64,000 bases of DNA from CAZFZT01 sp964523675 (GTDB taxonomy: Bacteria > Planctomycetota > Phycisphaerae > Phycisphaerales > SM1A02): assembly GCA_964523675.1 (NCBI GenBank), contig CAZFZT010000002.1, forward strand, positions 1 through 64,000, in the 5' to 3' direction. Each line of letters opens with the position of its first letter. The stretch's first letter is position 1. Under the pieces are notes generated by a model. It saw only the letters and a list, made by a program, of their open reading frames with translations. It did no database searches and was not told where the DNA came from. Position numbers and translations under genes: made by a program. Below, piece after piece: positions 43,456-55,000 of the stretch.

Positions 43456-44988
43456 ATGCCTGCACGTGCGACAATGGTGATCGATCTCGGCCGCCTGCGG
43501 CTACGCGCGGTGCTGGCTCAGCCCAACGGCCGAATCCTGAAGATCAGCAAGACACTCATTGAAGACGTTCCGAACGATCTTCTTGATGGTGAGCCGGAGG
43601 CGATTGGCACATGGCTGGGGCAAACGTTGCGTGAGAAGGGTTTCCCGCGCGGCGCGCGAGCGGTCTTTGCGTTGCCTCGCGAGCATGCGGTCCTCAAACG
43701 GCTGAGCTTGCCGACGAGCGACGAAGCTGAACTTCCGGAGATGACCCGGCTGGCCATGGGCCGTGAATTGCCGTTCGACGCAAGCACTGCGGTGGTGGAT
43801 TTCATCCCGATCCAACGCGAAGATGCGAGTACGACCGTGCTCGCAATTGCTGTGAAACGAGAGGCGGTTGAGCATGCCGCCCGCATCGCCAGGACTGCGA
43901 AGATTCGCATTGAACGGATCTCACTGCGCAACCTGGGTTCAGCAATGCTGCTGCGACATCTCGGCGAGCAAACGCAGCAGAGTATTCTCGCGGTGGACAT
44001 CATCGGGGAATCGATCGAGTTCTGCGTGATTGACTCTTCCGGAGCCGACGGCACGATTCGATTTTCGCGCGCGGCTGAGGCCATTCCATGGCGCGACAAC
44101 GACTTGCTGATCGATTCGATCATCACGGAGACGCGGCGCACCTGGATGAGCTATCGCATAGCCGAGGATTCCACGGATGTGCGCCACGTCGCAGTGATGG
44201 GGGAGCGAAGGGTTGCAGCCGAAGTAGCGTCGCCGATCGGCGACATGTTGGACGTCGATGCGGAGGTGCTCAGCGCGCATCCGCTGGTTGACGCCGCTGG
44301 CCATCAGATGGATCGCCTTTGGCCGCTTGCAGGACTCCTGCTGGAGCCCATGCATGGTGTGGTTTCCATTGATCTTGCGCATCCGCGAAAGGCGCCGGAC
44401 CGCGCAGCTGAGCGGCGCAAGCGCGTGATGTTCGCTGCGGCCGCTCTGGTGCTCGTTCTCCTGGCGGCATGGACCTTCGCCCGGCGCGATCTTGCAGCCC
44501 TTGCAGCACAAGTTGCTGCCGCCAAGGAGCGGGCCGATTCGCTTTATCCCGATTACGTGCGCCACGGGCGCGAGCTGTATCGTCTGGAGCACATTGAGCG
44601 CTGGCAAGCGGCCCGCGTCGATTGGCTCGAACACATCATGTATCTGACGAACATGGCGCCACAGCCGGGCGAGGTTGTGCTCGATGGGTGGACCGGCCGG
44701 CTCAACTTCAGCGGTGTGAGATTTGATCGGCGGTCGCACAAGTGGTCCTCCGAAAAACATGTGTTCATCGATATTGCGGGCGAGGCACACAATCGTGTGA
44801 CCGCCGATCAATTTCGCGACGCGCTGGTGCGTAACGCGATCTATACGGCAACGTCAACCGGCGCTGACGCGCCCGCCGGCGGCAAGCGCCTTCCGTACGG
44901 GTTCACCTACCGCCTTCGGACCGAGCGTTCGGTGCCTGATGACGGCAAGCGAACGAACGATGCCACACTTGCAGGAGGCGCGCGATGA
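43456..44988 (+). CDS. GspL / PilM-N-like assembly platform protein
   Basis: This protein combines a cytoplasmic actin-like domain with a periplasmic part, as GspL does (or PilM plus PilN). The N-terminal domain shows MVIDLGRLRLRAVLAQPNGR, ARAVFALPREHAVLKRLSLP, SILAVDIIGESIEFCVIDSS and VRHVAVMGERRVAAEVASP. A basic segment RAAERRKRVMF precedes one membrane helix (AAAALVLVLLAAWTFA, near residue 325). Next comes a coiled-coil-like AALAAQVAAAKERADSLYPD and a small C-terminal domain. In T2SS the cytoplasmic domain recruits GspE and the periplasmic part binds GspM. The gene overlaps the next by ATGA, with GGAGG in front of that start. Confidence 0.83.
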   Translation: MPARATMVIDLGRLRLRAVLAQPNGRILKISKTLIEDVPNDLLDGEPEAIGTWLGQTLREKGFPRGARAVFALPREHAVLKRLSLPTSDEAELPEMTRLAMGRELPFDASTAVVDFIPIQREDASTTVLAIAVKREAVEHAARIARTAKIRIERISLRNLGSAMLLRHLGEQTQQSILAVDIIGESIEFCVIDSSGADGTIRFSRAAEAIPWRDNDLLIDSIITETRRTWMSYRIAEDSTDVRHVAVMGERRVAAEVASPIGDMLDVDAEVLSAHPLVDAAGHQMDRLWPLAGLLLEPMHGVVSIDLAHPRKAPDRAAERRKRVMFAAAALVLVLLAAWTFARRDLAALAAQVAAAKERADSLYPDYVRHGRELYRLEHIERWQAARVDWLEHIMYLTNMAPQPGEVVLDGWTGRLNFSGVRFDRRSHKWSSEKHVFIDIAGEAHNRVTADQFRDALVRNAIYTATSTGADAPAGGKRLPYGFTYRLRTERSVPDDGKRTNDATLAGGAR

Positions 44989-45992
44989 AGAATCCTTCGC
45001 GTTGGGTGTTGTTTATCGTCGCTGGGCTCATTGGTGTGACGCTGCTGTGGCAAGGCGCCAAGACTGTCTACCTTCAACCTCGGCGCGCGCTACTTGAGAA
45101 ACTGGAGAAGGCGCAGACGAGCGCGGTCGAGTACAAGAACAAGCTTGACGAGCGGCCGCGCCTGCAACGAAAACTGCGCGAGATCGGCGAACGCACGCTT
45201 GGCAATGATCTTGAAACAGTCGATCACCTGCTGCGAACTCGGCTCAACCGGATTGCCGAAGAGTTAAGGATTGAACGTGCCACCGTCGCCACCGGCTCAT
45301 CGACTGCGCGCCGCAGTCCGGCGTATCAGCTCTTCAGCTCTCGAAATCCTGTTCAGCGTGAGCTGCGCGAGATGATCGACTTTGTTGAAATTGACGGTTC
45401 CATCACGGCTGAGGGATCATTGCCACAGATCGTGGAATTGCTCGATCGCATTGAAGCCGAGCCGTGGATCAAGCGCGTGAATGAAGTGCGGTTGACTCCG
45501 CATGGGCCGTCAAACGGCGAACGATTCGGGGCGACGATTCGACTGCAGACGCTGTTCATCCCTGATCCGAGCGTCGCGGAGTCCCCGCTTGCCGAAGATG
45601 CGGAAGCTCTGACGGCTCTGGATTACGACGAATCCCGCCGCACGCGCTTCGCCTCGCTCCTCGTCTCGAACCCGTTCAAGGTACCGCCGCCGGAGCAGCC
45701 AGCGCCCGAGGTCCAACCGGCCGCGATCGTGCCGCCGACGCCGCCCAAGTTTCCGTATGGCCAGTGGCAGGTCACGGGCGTCGCGCAGACGGGCGCGGCT
45801 GAAGGCGGCATTGAGGTGTGGTTACGTCATCGCAAGTCGGGCGAAGCGCGGCACCTGACGCCGGGGGAGTCGATCGGCGAGGCGACTTTTGTCGCCATTG
45901 ATGGCGATCAGGCGATATTTGAAATGGACGAAAGTCGGTTTCTTGTCCCGCTGGGGGGGAATCTTGACCACAGGTCGCCGGTAAACAAGTAA
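44985..45992 (+). CDS. GspM/PilO-like protein fused to a GspC/PilP-like domain
   Basis: A single N-terminal membrane helix (WVLFIVAGLIGVTLLWQGA) is followed by a coiled coil (LLEKLEKAQTSAVEYKNKLDE) and a ferredoxin-like PilO/GspM domain (VEIDGSITAEGSLPQIVELL, IEAEPWIKRVNEVRLTPHG). After a Pro-rich linker (PPPEQPAPEVQPAAIVPPTP) the C-terminal 75 residues, YGQWQVTGVAQTGAAEGGIE to GESIGEATFVAIDGDQAIFE, look like the HR/PilP domain. In GspC or PilP that domain docks on the N0 domain of the secretin. The fusion would tie the stalk to the secretin in one chain. It ends 100 bp before the giant secretin gene, so partnership is likely. Confidence 0.78.
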   Translation: MKNPSRWVLFIVAGLIGVTLLWQGAKTVYLQPRRALLEKLEKAQTSAVEYKNKLDERPRLQRKLREIGERTLGNDLETVDHLLRTRLNRIAEELRIERATVATGSSTARRSPAYQLFSSRNPVQRELREMIDFVEIDGSITAEGSLPQIVELLDRIEAEPWIKRVNEVRLTPHGPSNGERFGATIRLQTLFIPDPSVAESPLAEDAEALTALDYDESRRTRFASLLVSNPFKVPPPEQPAPEVQPAAIVPPTPPKFPYGQWQVTGVAQTGAAEGGIEVWLRHRKSGEARHLTPGESIGEATFVAIDGDQAIFEMDESRFLVPLGGNLDHRSPVNK

Positions 45993-46092
45993 ACTGTCCG
46001 CCAACCGGCGGAGCCGGTGTCAAGTTCGGCCAGCCCGCGGCTGCATGCGTCAGCCGAGGCCGAGCAGACTTTCTTCTGAAAGGAGTCGCAGG

Positions 46093-49000
46093 ATGCGTAC
46101 AGGAGCATGTCTTTCACTCATCGGGGCATTCGCGCTTGCCTTTGCAGCGTTCGCTGATTCTGTTCAGAACAGCGAACCGCCGGGCGCACAATGGTCGAGC
46201 GATGCGACGACTTATGACGCGGCAGGGGTGCATCTTCCGCATCTCTTCTCATTGATCTCGATCCCCTCCGGGGCGCATCCCGATCAGGAAGGAGAGCCAG
46301 CCGATCCATCAGAGCCGCCCAGCATCCGGTTCAACTTCAAGGGCGCGACGTTCGATCAGGTGATCGACTTCTTCTCGCGCACCACAGGGCTTCCGGTCAT
46401 CAAGCATGCCGACGTTCCGGATGGCACGCTCGACTACCTCTCGCCCGAGTCCTACGACCTGCCGAATGCGCTGCGAGTGCTCAACATCATTCTGCAGTCA
46501 AAGGGTGTCATGTTGCGCGTCAGCGACGACATGCTCTACCTTCAGAAGCTTGAGCAGGTCCAGCGCAGCGATCTTCCTACATTCGTCGGCAAGGTGCCGG
46601 AAAACGTCACCGGTGAGCAGATCGTCACTGTGGTGCGCCCGCTCAACCTGGCGATGGCGAAGCCGCTGGCGGAACGCTTGGCGGAGATGGTCGGTTCATA
46701 CGGCGCGGTGGCTGCCCTTGAGCAGCAGAACTCGCTGGTGGTGACTGAAACCGCTGCGCAGGTTCGGCGACTGCTGCGCATCGTGGACGAACTTGATCGG
46801 GCAGATCCGGAAGGGACGATCGAGATCTTTCGAATCAAGCATGCTCGTGCCGCTGACCTTGTCCCTTCAATCAACGCGCTGCTGAGCGAGAAGGTTGAAA
46901 TCTTTGCGCTTGGGCCGAACAACCAACAGGTGAAGAAGACGGAGGACGTGCTTCAGGGCATCTCCATTTCGCCCGACGAACGGACCAACTCGATCATTGC
47001 GAAAGGCGCGCCGGCGCGTCTTGAAGCTCTGCGGCAGGCGCTGACGCTGCTCGATGTGCCGGCCACAACAGGGGGACGAGCCATCCGCACCGTCGCGCTT
47101 GGAGTGCTCTCACCCACGGATGCCGCGAAGCGGCTTACTGAAATCTACAACAAACTGCCGGAGGACCAGCGACCGGCCGTCCTGCCGCTCAATGAGTTCG
47201 GTCAGATCACCATTGTCGGCTCCGATACTGCGATTGCAGAAGGCATGGCGCTGCTCAATGAGATCGACGGCGGGATCGACAGTGCGGCTGCGGCGGCTGA
47301 TCGACGCATCGTCGTCACCGCCCTTGAGCATGCCGATCCAAATGCTTTGATTCGCGCGCTGACCGGACTTCTCAACAATCGGCAAATCGCCTCGAGCAAG
47401 ATCGTTGCGGGACCGGACGGCAGGTCGATCATCATCTCCGGCCCTGCGGCCGATGTGCAGGCGGTTGAAAGCGTCATTCCGGCGCTTGATCGCCCGGCGA
47501 AGGTCGATCGCAGTGTCCGCGTTCTGCGTGTTTCAAGCGACCAGCCGAAGTCGATCTACGATCGCTGCCTGGAGTTGTATGACATGCAGGCGCTCGGGCC
47601 AGACGGCAAGCGGATCGACGGCATGGAGATTGACGCCCGGCTTGATCATGAGGCGAAAACGATCACCGCGGTGGGGAGCACCGCCGCGCTCAACCGTTTG
47701 GCAGAAATCCTGCGATCCGTTGAGAGCACGATCGTTCAAAGGGAGACGCGACAGATTCGCACCGCGCACGCCCGGCCGAGTGAATTGGCGCAGACCATTC
47801 GTGATCTTGGTGCGCGCCACTCAGTTTTGGGCGGTGAACGCGGCTTGATGGAGTTGCAGCCGTTTGACGATCTCGATCTGTTGCTGATCACCGCAACGAA
47901 CGAGCAGCATCAAGCCCTTGCGCCGTTGATTGCATCACTTGATGTGCCCCAGGACCGCTCGGTGCCGCCGCTGCGCATTCTGCAACTGCGGCTCGCCGAT
48001 GCGCCGAATCTTGCGAACGTGCTCACACGGCAGTATCAGCAGCGTCCCGCGGAGGACCGAAGCGCCCGACCGGTAACGATCACGGCTGACAATCAAACCA
48101 ACTCGCTGATCGTTGCGGCCCATCCTGAACTCCTGACCGAGATTGAGGCAATCGTTGATCAACTCAATGACCGCGCCAACGACGCGCAGCATCGGGATTA
48201 TGACGGGCGTGAAATTCGAATCTTCCCAATCAAAGTGGCGCGGGCGGAGGAACTTGCCCGGACGATCGATGAAATGTTTCCGGAGCCCCCGATGCCGCGC
48301 GACCGGTTCGGCCGGCCGATGCCGCATCTTCAGCAGCCGCGCGAGATCGTTGTACGAGCCGATCGGCACACGAATTCACTGATTGTTGATGCGCCGATTC
48401 AGCGCATGGTCGGCTTTGAGCAGTTGGTCGAGCAACTCGATCGCCAGCAGTTCACGGAAGACAGCGAGGTGCGCACCTATCGCATTATGCACGCCGACCT
48501 CAATGCCGTCGCAAAGACGCTGCGCGATCTGGCCACGGCCGGCTCCCTGACTGATGGCGCAGCTGGCGTGGGCCGGGTGCCGGTGACGATTACAACTGAG
48601 CCGATGACACGGTCGCTGATCGTGAGCGGTCCTCACGACGCTTTCGACCGGGTGGAGAATGTGCTCGCTGACCTGAATGTTCAGCGGACTGCGCCACCGA
48701 CAACGCTTCGATTCTTCCACCTCGAAAATGTACTTGCGGAAAATCTGGCGTCGATGCTGCGGCCGGTGTTGATGTCGAGGATTGAAGCGGACGTTCTGGC
48801 GGGTGAGTTTGCCGATGTGCCGGGGCTCCGCGCTGATGCGCTTCTTCAGATTACCGCCGACCGCGAAACCAATGCGCTTATCGTTTCGGCCCCCGCAGTG
48901 ATCATGCCGGTGGCGGACGAACTCATTCAGCAGCTTGACAATTCGATGTCTGCCAGCGACGCGGGGCGCGCCGGCGCGGTCGACATCAGGATCTTCCAAC

Positions 49001-52000
49001 TCAGGCAGGCGGAGGCAGCGAACGTCGCGACAGCCGTGCGCGAAGCGATCAAGGCCAAGACGGCGTCGGCGACGCCTGCAGCTCGGGCTGCACTCAACCG
49101 CAACCCGCCATCGATCACAGCTGAGCCATCAAGCAACTCGATCGTCGTTGCGGCGGCCCCGCAGCAGATGGCTGAGATTGAAGAAATCATCCAACCGCTC
49201 GACCAGGGCATGGGTATTGACCGCACACAAGTGCGCACGGTGTTCTTGAAGCATGCGCGTGCTGAGCGTGTCGCGCCGATCGTGGAGCAACTCCTCGCCG
49301 GTGAAGAGATTCCGATCTGGCTGCGGATGGATGCCCTGCGCCGCAACATGCAAATGCCGGACACCGGACCTGATGTTCGAGTTGCAGCCGACCATCGACT
49401 TAATGCCGTGGTCATCTCCGCGCCACTATCGGTTCTCAACATCGCGGAGGAGATGGTTGGCCAGCTTGATGTAGATCCGCGAGAAGTTGACGAGGTGATG
49501 GGCCGCCGGGCGGTGCGCGTGCTCAGCGTTGAAAACGCCGATGCCAGCGCGATCGCAGCCAATGTTCAGCATCTCTTTGACGAGTCGGATTCGATGGACG
49601 CGCCGCCGACCGTGCGTGTGGACGCAGCATCGAACACGCTGCTGATTCGCGCAAGCGAAGCGCAGTTTCGCACGATTGAGGAAGTCGTTGCCGGCATCGA
49701 TCGGGCAACGATTGCGACGAGCCGCCATGTGCAGACGATCCCGATCGACCCCGCCAAGGCGAGTGCCGCTGATGTTGCTCGAACCTTGCAGAGATTGATC
49801 GAATCCAGCCGCGGCAGCGCGGTTGAGGTCATCACGCTCGATGAGCTGCTCAAGCGGCAAGCTCCGAGCCGCGCTCCTGTGCTTGATGCGAGAGAGAAGG
49901 CCGGTGATGAACCGGAGGTTGAACCGGCAGCAGAATCAACGTCGTGGCTGCCCAGTGGGACACGTCAGCAGGAAAGTTCAACGAGCAGATTGGCTCGCGC
50001 CGATGTATGCTCTGACGTCACCCACTGGAGCCCGCCGGGAGCGCGGAGGTCTCGAGAGGGGAGACTGACTCGCTTTGCCCCCGGCAAGGCGGCGCGGGCT
50101 GCAGGCCTCCGGCTTCCGGAACTGCTTCACGCGACTACCCTCTCCCTCCTTTCTTCTTCCTCCCCCTCCGCGCTCTCCGCCGGCTCCAATGAGGAAGAGT
50201 CACCTCGTGAACGCGCCAATACGTCTCAGGACGCAGGTGGCGGCAAAGTCGGCGGAGTCATTCCCGGCGAGGCGAGCATGCCGCCCGATGTCACCATCGC
50301 CGTCGACGAGGCCACGAACTCGCTCATCATCGTCGGTCCGCCGCGCGCGGTCGATCGGCTTCGGGCGCTCGCGCAACAAGTCCAAGATCAACTTCCCGCC
50401 GCGCCCGGTACGGTGCGACTGCTCGCGCTGCCCGATGCATTCGAGGTGCGCCAGTTTTCATCGCTGATCAATCAGACGCTTGCGCAGATGACTCCAGCAG
50501 GAGGTCGTCGTGGCGAGTATCGCAATCGCATCAGCGTCATCCCTGACCCGGTCACGAATTCACTGGTCATCACCTGCAATGACGCCGATTTCAATGCGGT
50601 AGGATCGTTGATCGCTGCGCTATCGCAGCCGTCTCAAACGCAGGAAGTCGTCGTCAAGATTTATCCGCTTCAGACCATTCACGCTGATCGCGCAGCGGAG
50701 AGTGTTCGCAACTTGCTTGCGCCGGACTCGCAGCAGCCGCGAGGCCGGCGCGGTCGTCAGGAGCAGCGCATGCGCGACCTTGCGGTCACACTTCTTGCGC
50801 CTGGCAGTGGTGAACCCATCGAGGCGATTCTCAATCCTGATGATGTTCGCATCAGCCCCGACGCCCATACCAACTCCCTGATCGTGATGGGTCCGCCCGC
50901 ATCGATCAGCTTTATCGACCAGTACATCGAATTGCTCGATCAGACGCTGCAATCCGGTGTGCAGCAGTCATCATTAAAACTGTATCCGCTGCGGCATGCG
51001 CGGGCCTCGGAACTGCACCGCACGCTGCGCAGCATTTTCCAGTCTCGTTTTCGATCGATACGGGACCGCACTGGCATACAGCCGGAGTTCGGCGTCGATG
51101 ACCGCACGAATACGCTGGTTGTGAGCGCTTCTCCTGAGCATCTCAAGGAAATCGATACGCTGCTTGAACAACTCGATCAGCAGTTGGGTGACGCGCCGGG
51201 TGTCCATGCGCTTCGCACGATTGAACTCGCCTCTGCGATGCCCAGCCGGGCATCGCAAATCCTCGACCAGGTTGTATTGGGAGCGGATCAGGATCGCAGA
51301 GCCACGACGATGATCGTCGCTGACGACAACTCCGGCATGTTGCTGGTGAGGGCGCCGGAAAATGTCAATCAAGAAATCGATCAGGTTCTCAAGGAAATCG
51401 ATCGCGATGCGGCCCGTGAGTTCGAGGTGCGAACCATCGTGCTCGAGCGCGCAAACGCACAGGCCGTGGCTGGAGCGATTCAACGGCTCTTTGATGATCG
51501 AGCGCGAATCGCCTCAGCGGGTCGTGGCCGGCGCGAGCAGGGCCGGCGCATTTCAATCATCGGCGATCAAGCCAGTCGAACTGTGCTCGTCGCAGCGTCA
51601 GACGACGATTTCGCACAGATCAAGACGCTCGTGGAACAGTTTGACTCGCCGCAGGCGACCAGTTCGTTGACGTTCCGTGTGTTTCAGTTGCGCCACGCCC
51701 GTGCGACAGACATTCATGAGACAGTGCAGCAACTGATTGATGACCTGATCTGGAATCAGGAAGCGATCTGGTTCTGGCCGCCCCGTCCGCAGGCGCAGCA
51801 GCGTGATCGTGGCACGATTGCCGTTCGCGCCGACGCTCGATTGAATGTCCTCATCGTGACCGGAGAAGGAGATCGCTTCGAGATCGTCGAGCAATTGATC
51901 GACCTTCTCGACTCGCCTGTCGCCGATCACGCGCAGCGAACGGTGCGACTCTATCCGGTTCGGCATGCCAAGACAGATGTGGTTGCACAGGTCATCAGCG

Positions 52001-55000
52001 AAGTGTTCGGCGATGGCGGGCGATCGGAGCGGCGCTGGTGGCTGCCGCCTGATCCATCAGTCGTCAATGTGCGCGTCGATGAGGCGAGCAAGACGCTGAT
52101 CATTTCCGCGAGCAATCGGGAGCATGATGAGATCGCGGGGCTGATTGCGGGAATCGATGAGCAGGTTTCGATTCCCGAGCATGAGACGCGCGTCCTTGCA
52201 TTGGAGTTTGCGCAGGCCGGCGAGATCGCGCAGTCTCTGCGGCAGTTTCTCATCGACCGCGCCCGCGCTACGAATTCGCCCGCTTCCAGCGCCACGATCA
52301 TTCCCAGCACGTCGGCCAATTCGCTGATCGTCTCCGCCCCGCCGGAAGACCTGGCGACGATTCGCGATCTTCTGAGTCGGCTCGACCAACAGGATGTTTC
52401 CGGCGATCGGGTGATTGAGATTATCGCGCTTCAGGACGCGGAGGTGAATGAGGTCGCCCGGATCCTGCGCGAGCAGTTTCCACGCCGCGGCCAGGGTGGA
52501 CAGGGCGTGACCATCACATCGGACGTACGCACGAACTCACTGATCGTGAACGCGCCGCCGCAGCAATTCGGCCAAGTGAGGGCATTGATTGATCGACTTG
52601 ATTCTCCACCCGCAGCAGAAGAGACGATCATCAGAACCTATGTTCTTGAGGGGGCAAGGGCCGAAGAGGCGCAGCGGCTGCTGGGCCAGACGCTGCAACT
52701 TGATGCGCAGGGGCGAACGCCGGGCAAGGGGATTGTCATCCGATTGGAGGATGATGAGTCACTCCCTGCCGTAGAAGTCAAAGGCCGCATCGTGGCTGAC
52801 CGCCGCTCGAACACGTTGATAGTGACGGCGACGGAGCGGTCCTTCCCCGTGATCGAATCGCTCATCAAGCAGATCGACGATGTGCCTGCAGCCAACCCAG
52901 TTGAGTACCGCATCATTCCGCTTGAACATGCGATGGCGGACCACGTAAGCATCACGCTGCGCGAAATGATTCGTGCGCTCCCCCTCGGGCCGAACGACCC
53001 GCTGCCTCGCGTCGACTTCAACCGATTTGAGAATCACCTCATCATCGCGGCGACGGCGGACCAGTTTGAGCAGTTCTCAAAGATCATCCATGAAATCGAT
53101 CGCCCGGCAGGTCGTCGCCGATTGACTGAGTTCGTGCCGCTCGAGTTCGCCGAGGCGGAAAACGTGCAGAAGGCGCTGTCCATTTTCTATGGTGCGACCG
53201 CTGCTGAAGCCGACACGCCCGGCAAGTGGAACGTGCGCATCGTGGCGGACCCGGCGACGAACTCCTTGGTCATTTCGGCAGAGGAAGGAGAATGGGATGG
53301 CATCCGGGCACTTCTGGCGGAGCTTGATAGTGAAGAGTACGACGCTTCACTGCAATTGCAGGTCTTCCCGCTGACCTATGCAGATTCGCGCTCTGTTGCG
53401 CGAGCAATCAATGAAGCGTTCGCAGGAACGATGGAGCGTGGGCGGGCGGGGCGCGAAGCGGAGCGGCAGCCGCGTTCCGCTGGGGGTGGTGAGGATCGCC
53501 GCGAGAACCTGGGCCCGACCGTCCTTGTTGAAGCGGATGAGTGGGTGCGGGCGTCCGCAGAGGTGCTGACGAACTCGGTGGTCGTCTCGGCCTCGCGTCA
53601 GAACCTGCGCAAAATCGACACGATCATTGAGCAGCTCGATGTTGCCGACTTCGCGAAGCTGCCGCCGCCGCAGTTGATACCGGTTTCAACAGGCGATCCG
53701 GTTGTCATTGCCGAATCACTCAAGCAGCTTTATGAACAGGCGACACCTGGTTCTGATCGAGCGAGAGGGGGAAAGGGAGTCCTCATCGTCGGCGATCAGA
53801 CATCGAACACGATCATCGTCCGGGCAGAGGACGATGAGTTCCGCCAGATCAAGGCGCTTGCGGACGCGCTTCAACAGCAGGCGTCCGAGCAAGGCATGAC
53901 CGTACACGTGCTGCAACTGGCCGCCGCTCCTGCCGCGCGCATCGCCACCGCCGTTCGTGACGCTTATCAGGCCAAGGCGCAGCGGACGAATCAGCCGCTT
54001 TCCATACAGGTGGATGCGCAGGGCAACTCGCTCATCATTGCATCAACTGCCGGCCTCTTTCGCGAAATCGAAGCGACAGCCAGGCAACTCGATGCGCTCT
54101 CCCCCGGCGCGACGCAGTCGATTTTCATCATCGAGCTTGAGAACATTTCACCAGATGCTGCAAAGTCGATGATTGAAACGATTGGTCTGCATCAGCAGCA
54201 GCCGGTCGATTCGATCAATCGGGTCGTTTCCGAGCCGATCAAGGTTTCGGTGATGCAAGGCCGGAATGCGCTAATCGTAGTCGCCAGTCCCGGTGATCGT
54301 GAGACGGTTGTCGGTCTCCTCAAGGCGATCGATTCGGAGCCGATGCAGGACGTTGCGGAATCTCAGGTGCGCATCGTCCGGCTGCGCAATTCCGATGCGT
54401 CATCGGTCGCAAGCATCCTTCACCAGGTGCTCGCACCGGGCGAGCAGCACGTGCAAACACCCTTGGCACGTGCGATTCGCGAGCAGGTCCGTCGTCTTTC
54501 GGTGCGGCGCGACGGGCTTAATGAGCCGGATCTCAAGCTTGACCTCACCCGGCCGACGCGCGTCCTTGCTGATCCACGTCTCAATGCGATCGTACTTTCA
54601 GGCAGTGAATCGAACATCAAAGCGCTTCAGGAAATCATCAGCATCTTCGATCAGGTACCGATCACCGATGCTGCGACCGTGCAGATCTTTCCGCTTCAGA
54701 ACATCTCGTCGGAGCAGTTCAGCCGCATTGTGAGGGAACTCTTCGCACAAGGGCGCGACATTGCACAGGTGCCGGGCGTGACCGTGCCGCTGGTGCCGGC
54801 CGGCGTCGTAGGTGAAGCGCTCTTCTCGGGGGGAATTGCGATCACGACCGATGAGCGCACGAACACGGTTGTCGTTGCAGGTAAGGAAGATGCAGTCGCG
54901 CTGGTGGAGGTTCTGGTGAAACGGCTGGATTCAGACATTACAGCCGGCTGGGTGGAGCCGCGCATTGTGCCGCTTCGCTATGCCGATGCTGGCGACCTCG

